Shown here: one piece after another, positions 17,511-25,985 of the stretch
Numbering within the stretch: the stretch's first letter is position 1
Layout: every line of letters begins with the position of its first letter
Assembly (NCBI GenBank): GCA_963793335.1
Contig: CAWBZS010000014.1
Location: 102,602 to 166,601 of the forward strand
DNA length: 64,000 nucleotides
Direction: 5' to 3'
Origin: Sva-07 sp963793335
GTDB taxonomy: Bacteria > Actinomycetota > Acidimicrobiia > Acidimicrobiales > Ilumatobacteraceae
The notes under the pieces: model-generated
What the model was told of the DNA's origin: nothing
The model's database searches: none
The model's input: the letters and a program-made list of their open reading frames with translations, nothing else
Translations under genes and position numbers: made by a program

Positions 17511-18173
17511 TCACGGCGTGACTCCATGATTCGCGAGGAATTCGAGTGTGCGGCCGAGGGCGATCGCTGCGGATCGAGCGTCGTGCGATGCCCGGGCATC
17601 ACAACTGAAGCCGTGTTCGGCGCCCGGGTACACGTGCACCGGGACGTCGGGGTGTGCGAGCGCGATTGCGTCGACCTGGTCGAGCGGGATGCCGTGGTCG
17701 AGCTCGCCGAAGTGAAGCATCGTGGGCACCGACGGTGTGCGGTCGATCATCGAGTGGATCTGGCCTCCGTAGTAGCCGACAGCAGCGGCGATCGGCAGCT
17801 CGCCGGCTGAGATCCACGCGAGACTGCCCCCGAAGCAGTAGCCCACCACCGCAACCGGCCCGGTGGGTGCGACGCGGTCGACGGCGGCCGCAACGTCGAG
17901 CATCGCCGGATCGAACGCGATCTGCATCGCCAACTCGATGCCGCGGGCGCGGCCGGCATCGTCGTAGTCGAGCTCGACCCCCCGCTCCCCCCGATCGAAG
18001 AGTGCGGGCGCGATCGTGTGGTAGCCGAACGAGGCGTAGCGATCGACCACCGAGCGAATGTGGGCGTTGACCCCGAAGATCTCCTGCACGATCACGATCG
18101 AGGCAGCGGCACCCTCGGGGTGGACCTCGTACGCGTCGAGTTCGTGTCCGTCGGTGGCGGTGAGGCGAGTCAT
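17511..18173 (-). CDS. Dienelactone hydrolase-family protein
   Basis: The 220-residue alpha/beta hydrolase has the family features VIVQEIFGVNAHIRSVVDRYA (with the Glu that positions the nucleophile), the nucleophile elbow GYCFGG (Cys near 118), FGELDHGIP with the catalytic Asp, and the catalytic His in PGAEHGFSCD. Dienelactone hydrolases open lactones in aromatic degradation, but many members have other carboxylesterase roles. The ATG at 18171-18173 is the natural start. The gene is transcribed toward the reductase at 16652 and diverges from the Rpf-like gene across a repeat-rich spacer. Confidence 0.87.
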   Translation of the reverse strand: MTRLTATDGHELDAYEVHPEGAAASIVIVQEIFGVNAHIRSVVDRYASFGYHTIAPALFDRGERGVELDYDDAGRARGIELAMQIAFDPAMLDVAAAVDRVAPTGPVAVVGYCFGGSLAWISAGELPIAAAVGYYGGQIHSMIDRTPSVPTMLHFGELDHGIPLDQVDAIALAHPDVPVHVYPGAEHGFSCDARASHDARSAAIALGRTLEFLANHGVTP

Positions 18174-18196
18174 CTCACGACGGTACGCGACGCCCC

Positions 18197-18289
18197 GTCC
18201 CACCACCCGATCTGCGCCGCATACGTCCCACCACCCGATCTGCGCCGCATACGTCCCGCAATCCGGGACGCCGACGGCGCAGATCGGGT
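18197..18289. repeat. 28-bp direct repeat with an inverted third segment
   Basis: Two identical 28-bp units (18197-18224, 18225-18252) each contain ACCCGATCTGCGCCG. The exact reverse complement of that 15-mer lies at 18275-18289. Between them GTCCCG and CGGGAC form an inner stem. Only one of the two units can pair with the inverted copy at a time, so two alternative long hairpins are possible. It sits in the divergent spacer between the dienelactone hydrolase and the Rpf-like gene. Confidence 0.85.
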
Positions 18290-18417
18290 CAGATCCGGGG
18301 GGAGTGGGGTTTTCGTCATCATTCTGTAACATGATGCTCCACGAACCACCAGGCTCGGCGCACTGCTGCGTCGACATGCCGGCGGGCCGATCTCGGCCCC
18401 AGCTGCCAAGGAGCGTC

Positions 18418-19305
18418 ATGACCCCCCTCACCCCCAACTCCAGCATCGCCATGCTCGCCCCTCGGCGGCGGCTGATCCGCCGCACCGCAGCGGTCGCCGC
18501 CGGCCTGCTCGTACTCGGCGGGGCGCCACTCGTTGCTGCCGCGGCCGGCGCGGACAACAGCCCTTCGGAATCCACCGACGCACCGGCGAAAACGGAGTCA
18601 TCGTTGGACGTCTCGGAGCTCGGCCGGGACGTTGCGTTCGAGCTGGTGGGCCCCCTCGGCCTGGCGACCGACATTCCGATGCCGGCATCTCAGCCCGACG
18701 ATCCAGAACCCGTCGACGCTGGTGATGTCGATGCTGGTGGCACCGTTCAGCCGCGTGCGACGGCGGCAGGTCCACAAACCGTCGTCGACGCGACGGCCGG
18801 AGCGCAGGTGCAGGAATCGGACGCAGCTGATCGGGAGGCGTTGGCATTCGTCGTTGCGGTGCTCGCTGACACCTACGAGTGGGGTGAGCGAAGCGCCCGG
18901 GTGGAGCTGTTGCAGGAGACGCTCGGTGTGGCGGTCGACGGGCAGTACGGAACCGCGACGCTCAACGCTCACCGCGAGTCGCTCGACGCCGCACAGATGT
19001 CGGTCGAGAACGTGCCGGTGGTGCCTGAGCTCGCCCTGACAGCAGGCCCGTCGCCGAGCGCGTGGGCTGCGTTGCGCGACTGCGAGTCCGGCGGCGACTA
19101 CACGATCACCAATCCGTCCGGGAAGTATCGCGGGGCGTACCAGTTCAATCAGTCCACCTGGAATTCGGTGGCCGAACGACATGCACCCGACCTCGTCGGT
19201 GTCGATCCGGCGGCGGCGGCACCCGCCGACCAGGATGCGATGGCCATGGCGCTCTACAGCGAACGCGGCGCGCAGCCCTGGCCGTCGTGCGGGCGCCATC
19301 TCTGA
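18418..19305 (+). CDS. Secreted resuscitation-promoting-factor-like transglycosylase
   Basis: The 295-residue protein has an Arg-rich N-terminus and hydrophobic segment (TAAVAAGLLVLGGAPLVAAAAGA, about 20-43) consistent with a signal peptide, an Ala/Asp-rich linker, a possible peptidoglycan-binding-like helical segment (about 150-195), and a C-terminal Rpf/lysozyme-like domain (about 215-295) with WAALRDCESGGDYTITNP (catalytic Glu in CESGG), YRGAYQFNQSTWNSV and a closing Cys. Rpf proteins cleave peptidoglycan and help dormant actinobacteria resume growth. AAGGAG at 18408-18413 is a strong ribosome binding site for ATG 18418. No c-di-AMP riboswitch could be recognised upstream. Confidence 0.85.
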   Translation: MTPLTPNSSIAMLAPRRRLIRRTAAVAAGLLVLGGAPLVAAAAGADNSPSESTDAPAKTESSLDVSELGRDVAFELVGPLGLATDIPMPASQPDDPEPVDAGDVDAGGTVQPRATAAGPQTVVDATAGAQVQESDAADREALAFVVAVLADTYEWGERSARVELLQETLGVAVDGQYGTATLNAHRESLDAAQMSVENVPVVPELALTAGPSPSAWAALRDCESGGDYTITNPSGKYRGAYQFNQSTWNSVAERHAPDLVGVDPAAAAPADQDAMAMALYSERGAQPWPSCGRHL

Positions 19306-19433
19306 GGAGGCCCGTCGCCGCTGACCCGGTCGCTCAGCGCTGACCGGGTACCGCTAGCGTCTCGACGATCGACGACAGCAGCAACATCGAGCACGTTGGC
19401 GGACCCCACCGCGCTGTCGGCGACGAGGCGGCG

Positions 19434-20408
19434 ATGGGTGCAGCGATCGCCGCCGCCGCCGCGGTACGTTCCCGCACGTCGCCCAACCCATGGGTCGGCG
19501 CCGCCGTCGTGGCAGCGAACGGGGATCTCGTGGCCGTGGGCGCCACCGAGCCGCCCGGCGGGCGCCATGCCGAGATCGTCGCCCTCCAACACGCCGGTGC
19601 TGCCGCCCGCGGCGCCACGCTGTACTCCACCCTGGAGCCGTGCTCACACCGCGGCCGCACGCCGCCCTGTACCGATGCGATCATCGCCGCAGGCGTTCGG
19701 CGTGTGGTCGTGGGCATCACCGACCCGGATCAGCAGGTGGCCGGGACCGGGCTCGGCGCACTCGCCCACGCCGGCCTCGACGTCCACACCGGCGTGCTCG
19801 GCGATGCCATCGAGTCCCAACTGGCGCCGTACTTGCACCATCGGCGCACCGGCAGGCCGTACGTGGTCTGCAAGGTGGCGATGTCCGTCGACGGTGGGAC
19901 CGCTGCCGCGGACGGCACGTCGCAGTGGATCACGGCGGAACCGGCGCGACGAGACACCCACCGGTTGCGGGCTGAGAGCGATGCGATCCTCGTCGGTGCC
20001 GGCACCGTTCGAGCCGACGATCCGTCGCTCACCGTTCGTCATGTCGAAGGCGCTGATCCGCTGCGGGTGGTGCTCGGGTCGGCACCAGCGGGCGCGAGCG
20101 TCCATCCCTGCATCGAGTGGCACGACAGCCTCGATGACCTGCTGGAGCACCTTGGCAACCGCGGCGTCGTGCAGTTGATGGTCGAGGGCGGCGCCCGGGT
20201 GATCGGTTCGTTCCACGCCGCCGACCTCGTCGATCGGTACGTGCTCTACGTGGCGCCGGCGCTGTTCGGTGGCACGGGCGCCACCGGCGCGATAGCAGCA
20301 CCCACCGCGCCCACGATCGATGCACTCTGGCGCGGTCGATTCGACACGGTCGAGCGGGTCGGCGACGACCTGCGCATCGAACTCATCCCCAACACGAAAG
20401 GACCCTGA
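19434..20408 (+). CDS. ribD: Bifunctional riboflavin biosynthesis deaminase/reductase RibD
   Basis: The 324-residue protein has the cytidine-deaminase-like N-terminal half with SPNPWVGA, the zinc ligands in GGRHAEIVAL and LEPCSHRGRTPPCTDAI (His-Ala-Glu and two Cys), and a C-terminal RibD reductase half (about 140-324) with VVCKVAMSVDGGTA, DAILVGAGTVRADDPSLTVR and LMVEGGARVIGSF. It performs the deamination and NADPH-dependent side-chain reduction steps of riboflavin synthesis in the cytoplasm. Directly after its stop lies a remnant of ribE (20412-20477), so the rest of the rib genes must be elsewhere. Confidence 0.93.
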   Translation: MGAAIAAAAAVRSRTSPNPWVGAAVVAANGDLVAVGATEPPGGRHAEIVALQHAGAAARGATLYSTLEPCSHRGRTPPCTDAIIAAGVRRVVVGITDPDQQVAGTGLGALAHAGLDVHTGVLGDAIESQLAPYLHHRRTGRPYVVCKVAMSVDGGTAAADGTSQWITAEPARRDTHRLRAESDAILVGAGTVRADDPSLTVRHVEGADPLRVVLGSAPAGASVHPCIEWHDSLDDLLEHLGNRGVVQLMVEGGARVIGSFHAADLVDRYVLYVAPALFGGTGATGAIAAPTAPTIDALWRGRFDTVERVGDDLRIELIPNTKGP

Positions 20409-20411
20409 AGG

Positions 20412-20477
20412 TTCACCGGGGTCGTGGAAGCACTCGGCCGACTCGGGTCGCTCGACAGGGCCCGACGCCTTGGATGA
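20412..20477 (+). pseudogene. Remnant of riboflavin synthase alpha chain (ribE) N-terminus
   Basis: Immediately after the ribD stop the plus strand encodes FTGVVEALGRLGSLDRARRLG and then a TGA at 20475-20477. Riboflavin synthase alpha chains start M-F-T-G-(I/V)-V-E-x-(L/K)-G, so these 21 codons look like the beginning of ribE. The codon before the Phe is AGG where ATG would be expected, and nothing ribE-like follows the stop. The ribD-ribE order is normal in bacteria, which supports a deleted ribE leaving only its first codons. Confidence 0.6.
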
Positions 20478-20532
20478 AACGTGGGATCGGCCACGAGTCG
20501 ACCCGGGCTCGATGGGCTCCTAGGGTCCGACC

Positions 20533-22077
20533 GTGGTGGAGACGAACGACCCCGACGCGATCTGGAAGCCGGGCTACGACGGCCCGGCGTCGATCGCGCC
20601 GGTTGCGCCGGTCGAGGAGCATCCAACGGGTACCGCAGCGCGGACCCCACGCAGTGGTCGGCGTGGTCGGCGGCGGCTCGGTGTGGTCGGCGGCGTCGCT
20701 CTCGGGTTGATCGCGACGATCGTCGCGGTCGATCCGCTGGGCTCTCGCACTGGGTCGCCGTCGGACGACGGCGCAGATGCGGTCCCGTCCGGTGAACCGT
20801 CTCAGTGGACGATCGAACCTCCGAACCCCACGGTCTTCGGGAGCCCGGAGGCGCGCCGGCTCCCCATCGAGGCAGCCCCACTCTGGGAGGTCGACATCGA
20901 ACACGAGGGTGACCATTGGGTCGAAGTCGTCCGCCGCGATCTCGTGATCGCTGCGGTGGAGGCGCCGACACCCCTCGACACGGCTGGCGAGCCAGCCACG
21001 ACGGTCATCGGTCTCGACGCACTCACGGGTGAGCAGCGTTGGAGCTTGCCGATCGACGGCAGGCCTCGCGACGTGAGCGTCATCGGGGCGGTCGACGACG
21101 TGCTCGTGCTCGAACGTCCCGGTGCAACCGACGCAATCGTCACCGGTGTCGACATCGCGACGGGCGAGCCGCGGTGGTCGTCCGACGGTGTCCCGACGGA
21201 TGGTCACGTGGGTCTGATCGACACCCCGTTCATCGCCAGACTGCCATTGTTGCCGGACCGCCTCGTGTCGCTGATCGACGCCTCCTCGGGTGCGGAGGTG
21301 GGCACGATCGTGGGCGATCCGACATCGGCCGGTCGACCGGGAGGGTGGTCCACCGCCGGAGGGGGGATCTGGCAGGTGATCGATGGCGGGATGGTCGTCG
21401 AGTACGACCTGCGTGTCGAGCTGGGTGAAGCGGCGGTCCTCGGCCGGGTGACCGACGCCAGCCGGCCGTGGATCGTCGTCGATGATCGGCTCGCGGTCGT
21501 CGACGACTCGGGGTCGATCGCATTCGATGCGGGTCGCGGGTCCGTGACCGTGTCCTCGGACGTGCCGCAGTCGGTTCGCTCGATGCTCCCGGTGTCGACG
21601 TCGGCATTCGTCGTGTCGGCGCCGGGGACGATCAGCGGTGTCGGCATCGAGCGCGATGCCTTGGACGTCACGTGGTCACGGCGCGATGGAGTGGTCGTTC
21701 GGCATCACCCGGCCGTGGGTCGGTCGCTCATCCAGCTGGCGACCCGCGGAGGCAGCGCGATGGAACTCATCGACGGTCTCACTGGGGCGACGGTCGAGCA
21801 CCTGACGATGATGCCCGGTGCGTTGCAGGCAGTGGTCGTGGCCGGCGATGGTGCCGTGGTGCTCAAGACTGCCGATGTCGGCACGAGGCTGGTGGGGATC
21901 GACTTCGACGGCACCGAGCGATGGTCGATTCTCGGTTCGGCGCCGGTTGCGATCGGCGACCGCATCGCGGTCCGCGCGGTCTCGGTCGGCGACCTGGAGG
22001 GTGCAGCCGGTGCGAACGACGGTGATTGGGAACAATCCACGCAGCGACTGCGCATCACGACGTACGGAGACGCCTGA
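20533..22077 (+). CDS. Membrane-anchored PQQ-type beta-propeller protein
   Basis: The 514-residue protein has a basic cytoplasmic stretch (RSGRRGRRRLG) followed by one transmembrane helix (about residues 48-68, VVGGVALGLIATIVAVDPL), then an extracytoplasmic domain of repeated blades with PQQ-like motifs such as TVIGLDALTGEQRWSLP and VTGVDIATGEPRWSSDG. It is likely a beta-propeller without enzymatic signature residues. The GTG at 20533 follows the ribD/ribE remnant by about 55 bp. Function is unknown; such proteins can scaffold or sense outside the membrane. Confidence 0.75.
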   Translation: MVETNDPDAIWKPGYDGPASIAPVAPVEEHPTGTAARTPRSGRRGRRRLGVVGGVALGLIATIVAVDPLGSRTGSPSDDGADAVPSGEPSQWTIEPPNPTVFGSPEARRLPIEAAPLWEVDIEHEGDHWVEVVRRDLVIAAVEAPTPLDTAGEPATTVIGLDALTGEQRWSLPIDGRPRDVSVIGAVDDVLVLERPGATDAIVTGVDIATGEPRWSSDGVPTDGHVGLIDTPFIARLPLLPDRLVSLIDASSGAEVGTIVGDPTSAGRPGGWSTAGGGIWQVIDGGMVVEYDLRVELGEAAVLGRVTDASRPWIVVDDRLAVVDDSGSIAFDAGRGSVTVSSDVPQSVRSMLPVSTSAFVVSAPGTISGVGIERDALDVTWSRRDGVVVRHHPAVGRSLIQLATRGGSAMELIDGLTGATVEHLTMMPGALQAVVVAGDGAVVLKTADVGTRLVGIDFDGTERWSILGSAPVAIGDRIAVRAVSVGDLEGAAGANDGDWEQSTQRLRITTYGDA

Positions 22078-22096
22078 CCACACCGCCCCAGCCGTC

Positions 22097-22846
22097 TCAG
22101 GGCTCCTGTTCGATCCAGGACGTGAAGAAGCTGGGGTCTGGTCCAGTCGAACACGGCGGAGTGCGATCGGGTCGGCACTCCCAATCGTCCCGATACCAAT
22201 TCCCCAAGTACTGCCCGTCGCTCACCCGAGTGCCCACGAACTCGCTCTTCTCCTCCCAGCCACCGGCAGGGAAGGGGGTGCCCTCCGGCCATTTCTCCGG
22301 AGCGTCGAACGTGCGGGTGAACCCGAAGCGCAGTTCGTCTCCGTCGAACTCGATCCAGGTATCGGACTCGGTCTCGTCATTGAGCACGTCGACGCTGCCG
22401 CCGTTCACGCCGTTGAACTGCAGCGTGAACGCCGGGTTCTCGCTCCCTTCTGCGTTGCGCCAGTACATGACCCATGTTCCGTTCAGCGGGGTCGCGCCGC
22501 CGGCGTCGACGAACTCCGGCACGTCGGAAGCAGCCGCTGCGTCGGGGGTTGCCGAGCCGTCCTGGTCGGCTTCGGTCGCCGCGTCGTCGCTCTCGCTCGA
22601 GGGTGCGCTGGCGTCATCGCCAGCGAACAACGCGAGCCCGATTGCAATCAGCATCATGACCAGCAGCGCGACGAAATAGGGGACCCTGACACCGGCGGTC
22701 GTCACGAGGGCGTACCAGTTGCGGAACAACCCTCTGTCGCCGCTGCTGGGTTCGTCAGCGTCCCGCGCTGACTGTGTCCGATCCTCCTCGAGCGCGTTGT
22801 GCGAACTGGTGATCAGCGTGTGGAGTTCCTCGGCTTCCTTGGTCAT
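22097..22846 (-). CDS. Single-pass membrane protein with an extracytoplasmic lipocalin-like domain (uncharacterised)
   Basis: The 249-residue product has a charged N-terminal region (about 1-50), one transmembrane helix (about 53-78, VRVPYFVALLVMMLIAIGLALFAG), an Asp/Ser/Ala-rich linker and a C-terminal domain (about 115-249) beginning LNGTWVMYWRNAEG and containing FTLQFNGVNGG and DGDELRFGFTRTFD, a strand pattern like small barrel domains that bind or sense ligands. Trp-rich and with two late cysteines. I do not recognise a named family. It converges with the propeller protein gene. Confidence 0.65.
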   Translation of the reverse strand: MTKEAEELHTLITSSHNALEEDRTQSARDADEPSSGDRGLFRNWYALVTTAGVRVPYFVALLVMMLIAIGLALFAGDDASAPSSESDDAATEADQDGSATPDAAAASDVPEFVDAGGATPLNGTWVMYWRNAEGSENPAFTLQFNGVNGGSVDVLNDETESDTWIEFDGDELRFGFTRTFDAPEKWPEGTPFPAGGWEEKSEFVGTRVSDGQYLGNWYRDDWECRPDRTPPCSTGPDPSFFTSWIEQEP

Positions 22847-22987
22847 GGCTCGGTGACCTCCTGTACCACCATCGCGCGGCTCACGGCCGTCGGTCTGCCA
22901 GGGGCTTTCGTTGGTTTCGGGGGGTCGTGGCGACGCTCTCCAACCTCGGGCACGTCGGGTCGTCGTCAGCGGCAGGTCCATGACCTG

Positions 22988-23653
22988 CTACGGCACGTAC
23001 TGCTCCTCGATTGCGGTCAGATTGCCCCCGGCGATCGTGATCCACACGCCAGGTTGCAGTGCGATCCCGCGGGTCACCCGGTCGGTGAGCCAATCGGGGT
23101 AGTCGATCGTCGCCGACGACATCGGATCGCCGACGTTGGCCAGCCAGACCACCTGGGCACCCGACGAAACAGGGATCGTTCGCAGTGCCGGATTGGTGTT
23201 GCGCACGTGGTAGTCGTTGGGTGGTGGCGACTCGTCGCCGTCCTCCGCTGATGCCGCGATTGCGGCGTCGCCAATGAACCAGCAGGCCAGATCGAACTCG
23301 ATTCCGCCCGGGGACGCGTCTGCCACGAAGCCGAACCATTCGCCGTCCGGAAGGGCACCGGCGCCCGGCGTGCAGCCTGAGCCGGAAGCGAGCGTGTTGG
23401 TGTCAATGGTCGTGGTGGTTGCCGCGACTGTCGTGGTTGCCGACGGTGCTGCGGTGGTTGCCGACGGTGCTGCGGTGGTTGCCGACGGTGCTGCGGTGGC
23501 GGGGGTTGCCGCGGTTGTCGTGGCGGCAACGGACGTCAGCGATGCATCGGTGGTGGCTGAGGCATCGTCATCGTCACTCCCGCAGGCGGAGACAGCGAGG
23601 GCGGCGCACACGAGCAACATCCCGAAGCGGCTGGTGATGGTCAGCGGTCTCAT
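22988..23653 (-). CDS. Putative lipoprotein with Thr/Ala-rich repeats (uncharacterised)
   Basis: The 221-residue product has a clear lipoprotein signal (FGMLLVCAALAVSACGSDDDD, lipobox Cys about residue 24), then a Thr/Ala/Pro-rich spacer that includes three copies of ATTAAPS, encoded by a near-perfect 21-bp DNA repeat at about 23437-23499. The C-terminal ~130 residues contain GEWFGFVADASPGGIEFDLACWFIGDAA and a second domain half mentioning proline-rich YHVRNTNPALRTI; similar domains occur in other actinobacterial lipoproteins of unknown function. Start chosen at the ATG 23651-23653 just before the signal peptide. Confidence 0.7.
   Translation of the reverse strand: MRPLTITSRFGMLLVCAALAVSACGSDDDDASATTDASLTSVAATTTAATPATAAPSATTAAPSATTAAPSATTTVAATTTTIDTNTLASGSGCTPGAGALPDGEWFGFVADASPGGIEFDLACWFIGDAAIAASAEDGDESPPPNDYHVRNTNPALRTIPVSSGAQVVWLANVGDPMSSATIDYPDWLTDRVTRGIALQPGVWITIAGGNLTAIEEQYVP
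23437..23499. repeat. 21-bp tandem repeat, three copies, inside a lipoprotein gene
   Basis: Three consecutive GGTTGCCGACGGTGCTGCGGT-type units in the plus strand encode the ATTAAPS repeats of the lipoprotein at 22988-23653 on the minus strand. Being in frame, copy-number change would only alter linker length. Confidence 0.8.
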
Positions 23654-23766
23654 TCGCGGAACATAACGCCTGGTGGTCGCTTCGACCAGAGCACAACATC
23701 CCGATGATGGTTTCCCAGCGTCGGTGCTCATCATCTCTGTGACACCCCTTCGTCATCATGGTCGGT

Positions 23767-25050
23767 ATGGACATCCGTTCGCTCCCGACTCCGGCCCAGG
23801 TGGCCGAGTTGTCGGGCGCCGACCTGGACCAAGCGCTGGTCGAGGTCGAAACGGCCCGCCGGCAACTCGAGGCGGCCTACCTCGCCCTGTTGGATCGTGC
23901 CGATGCAGCGGGCCGCCATCGAGACGATGGGCATGCGTCGGTTCGGGGGTGGTCGATGGCGCTGACCAACTCATCGCCGGCCGAGACGCGGCGCCGGCTG
24001 CAGACCATGCGGGCACTTCGCGACCTGCCCGAGGCCGCCCGACGCCTCGCTGCCGGCGAGATCGGTGTCGACCAGGTCAGGGAGATTGCCAAGCTGCACG
24101 CCAACCCTCGCCTCCGCGAACTGATCGTCGACGGCGACGTCCGGTTGGTCGCCCACGCGCAGAGGGACTTCGAGTCGTTCAGCGAAGTGCTGCATCGCTG
24201 GGAACAGTTCGGCGACCCCACCGGCGCCGAACAGCGCCACGCCCAGGCACATGGAGGTCGCAACGCAATGGTGTTCGAACGCGACGGCGTCGTACATGTG
24301 CACGCAACGTGTGGCAGCGGGCAGGGCGCAGTGTTGATGGAAATCTTCCAACGCCAGTGCGACGCCGAGTTCCTCGCCGACTGGGAAGCCGCCCGCGCGG
24401 AGAGTTGGGAGCGTGACGCCGACGGCGATCGTATCGATGCGATGGCGTGCCTCGCTCGCACCGACGCCCAGCGACGAATGGACGCACTCCATCGGTTGGT
24501 TGTCCGTGGCGTGGCCGCATCACCTGAGGCGGTCACACCGGAGCCGCTGGTCAACATCGTGATCACCAAAGCGGAGTTCGACGCGGAACTCGCCGCCATG
24601 ATGCGTGGCGACCGAGTCAGCATGTCAGCGACCATTGACGAGGTCGACGACAAGCGCTGCGAGACGACCACAGGGCTCACGATCAGCACTCGCGACGCCG
24701 TGATCGCCTCGATGCTCGGCGACGTCCGCCGAGTCGTGATCGACAGCTCGGGCAGGGTCGTCGACCTCGGCCGCAAGCGACGCTTCACCGGTGCTGCACG
24801 CGAGGCGGTGCTCCTGGATGGGCGACGATGTCTGTGGCCCGGCTGCGGTCGGGCGTCCGCACGAAACCAGATCGACCACACTCGCGAGCACGCTCGTGGT
24901 GGTCGAACGGCGCCCGACAACGGCGGCCCCGCATGCGGCCGCCACAACCGCCTCAAGACCCACGGGTACACGGCTCGCCGCGACTCGACCGGCACCTGGC
25001 ACGTCCACCGTCCCGATGGCACCGAACTCACCGAACCCGCCGTCGCCTGA
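23767..25050 (+). CDS. DUF222 domain-containing HNH endonuclease-like protein
   Basis: The 427-residue protein has the N-terminal DUF222 region typical of actinobacteria (about 1-300, with RRQLEAAYLALLDRADAAGR and LAAGEIGVDQVREIAKLH) and a C-terminal HNH domain: LDGRRCLWPGCGR supplies two zinc-type Cys, NQIDHTREHARGGRTAPDN the catalytic His region, and GGPACGRHNRLKTHG the last Cys/His. These proteins are abundant in many copies in actinobacterial genomes, often near repeats; biological role is unproven. ATG 23767 is chosen over 23758 because it fits the family start. Confidence 0.85.
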   Translation: MDIRSLPTPAQVAELSGADLDQALVEVETARRQLEAAYLALLDRADAAGRHRDDGHASVRGWSMALTNSSPAETRRRLQTMRALRDLPEAARRLAAGEIGVDQVREIAKLHANPRLRELIVDGDVRLVAHAQRDFESFSEVLHRWEQFGDPTGAEQRHAQAHGGRNAMVFERDGVVHVHATCGSGQGAVLMEIFQRQCDAEFLADWEAARAESWERDADGDRIDAMACLARTDAQRRMDALHRLVVRGVAASPEAVTPEPLVNIVITKAEFDAELAAMMRGDRVSMSATIDEVDDKRCETTTGLTISTRDAVIASMLGDVRRVVIDSSGRVVDLGRKRRFTGAAREAVLLDGRRCLWPGCGRASARNQIDHTREHARGGRTAPDNGGPACGRHNRLKTHGYTARRDSTGTWHVHRPDGTELTEPAVA

Positions 25051-25216
25051 GTGCGATGGTCGATGATGTTGCAGTCAGCCGGCCGAGGTCTCGAAGCGGC
25101 GGCGCACACCGCGGAAGCGATGTACGCCACGGCGGCCGCTCACGCAACCCGAGGCGGGCCTGCACCTCGATCAGAAGTCGTCGCGGTGGTCTGCGACCCC
25201 TACGATGACCGTTCCC

Positions 25217-25288
25217 GCCTCTCTAGCTCAATGGTAGAGCAGTGGACTTTTAATCCATTGGTTCAGGGTTCGAGCCCCTGGGGAGGCA
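25217..25288 (+). tRNA. tRNA-Lys (anticodon TTT)
   Basis: A full cloverleaf can be drawn: acceptor GCCTCTC with GGGAGGC, D-arm GCTC-loop-GAGC, anticodon arm GTGGA-cTTTTaa-TCCAT with anticodon TTT, and T-arm with GGTTCGAGCCC. CC follows the discriminator base. The anticodon decodes AAA/AAG lysine codons. Confidence 0.93.
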
Positions 25289-25310
25289 CCGCCGACGACC
25301 GGCGCGTCGG

Positions 25311-25979
25311 TCAGGTCGAGAAGTCCGTCGACGCGACCGAGGCGTCGCCTCGTTCGACCGCGCTGATCACCCGCTCGGCCACCGCATGTGGTTCGAGTCC
25401 GGTCGGCATCTTCGGCGCGGTGCCCGCAAGTGGCCGAGTCGCGAGACCGGTCTCGGTGTGGGGTGGGCGGGCGTCGATGACACTCACTTTTGCCCGCCGG
25501 AACTCCCGCCGGATCGCCTCGGTCGCCGCGGCGGCAGCCGCTTTGGATGCCGAGTACGCCGCCATGCCCGGCATGGGCGACTCGGCGACGACGCCGGAGA
25601 AGTTGACCAGGAACCCATTGGTGTCTCGCAGCGCCGGCAGCACTCGCTTGGCCAACCACATCGGCCCGAGGGCGTTGGTGAGGAACAGTTCCTCGATCAC
25701 CACGTCGTCGGTGTCGACGAGGTCGCCGAACGCCACGATGCCGGCGGCGATGACGACGCCATCGAGTCGACCGTACTGAGCGATCGCATACTCCACGAGC
25801 GCATCGCCCGCCTCGACGTCGCGGATGTCGATCGCGAGATCGCTGCCGGCACCACCGGAGCGATTCGCCCGCACCACGCTGGCACCACGGCCGACGAGCA
25901 CGTCGGTGAGCGACGAACCCAAGCCGCCGGTGGCGCCGACGACAGCCACGACGGCACCGTTGAGGTCACGTGTTGCCAT
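25311..25979 (-). CDS. Short-chain dehydrogenase/reductase
   Basis: The 222-residue product is a classical-length SDR with the cofactor motif VGATGGLG (about residues 14-21, TGxxxGxG variant), VIAAG for the NNAG strand, the catalytic Ser in VNFSGVVAES and the Tyr-x-x-x-Lys in YSASKAA (near 140-144). The C-terminus is short, so the substrate loop is reduced. It oxidises or reduces an alcohol/ketone with NAD(P); substrate unknown. It follows the TIGR03085 gene by 6 bp on the same strand, suggesting cotranscription. Confidence 0.87.
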   Translation of the reverse strand: MATRDLNGAVVAVVGATGGLGSSLTDVLVGRGASVVRANRSGGAGSDLAIDIRDVEAGDALVEYAIAQYGRLDGVVIAAGIVAFGDLVDTDDVVIEELFLTNALGPMWLAKRVLPALRDTNGFLVNFSGVVAESPMPGMAAYSASKAAAAAATEAIRREFRRAKVSVIDARPPHTETGLATRPLAGTAPKMPTGLEPHAVAERVISAVERGDASVASTDFST

Positions 25980-25985
25980 GATCGT

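Noticed and set aside
18290..18417. c-di-AMP (ydaO) riboswitch upstream of the Rpf-like gene
   Set aside because: Looked for because such riboswitches often precede rpf genes, but no consensus core is recognisable; the repeat hairpins do not resemble it.
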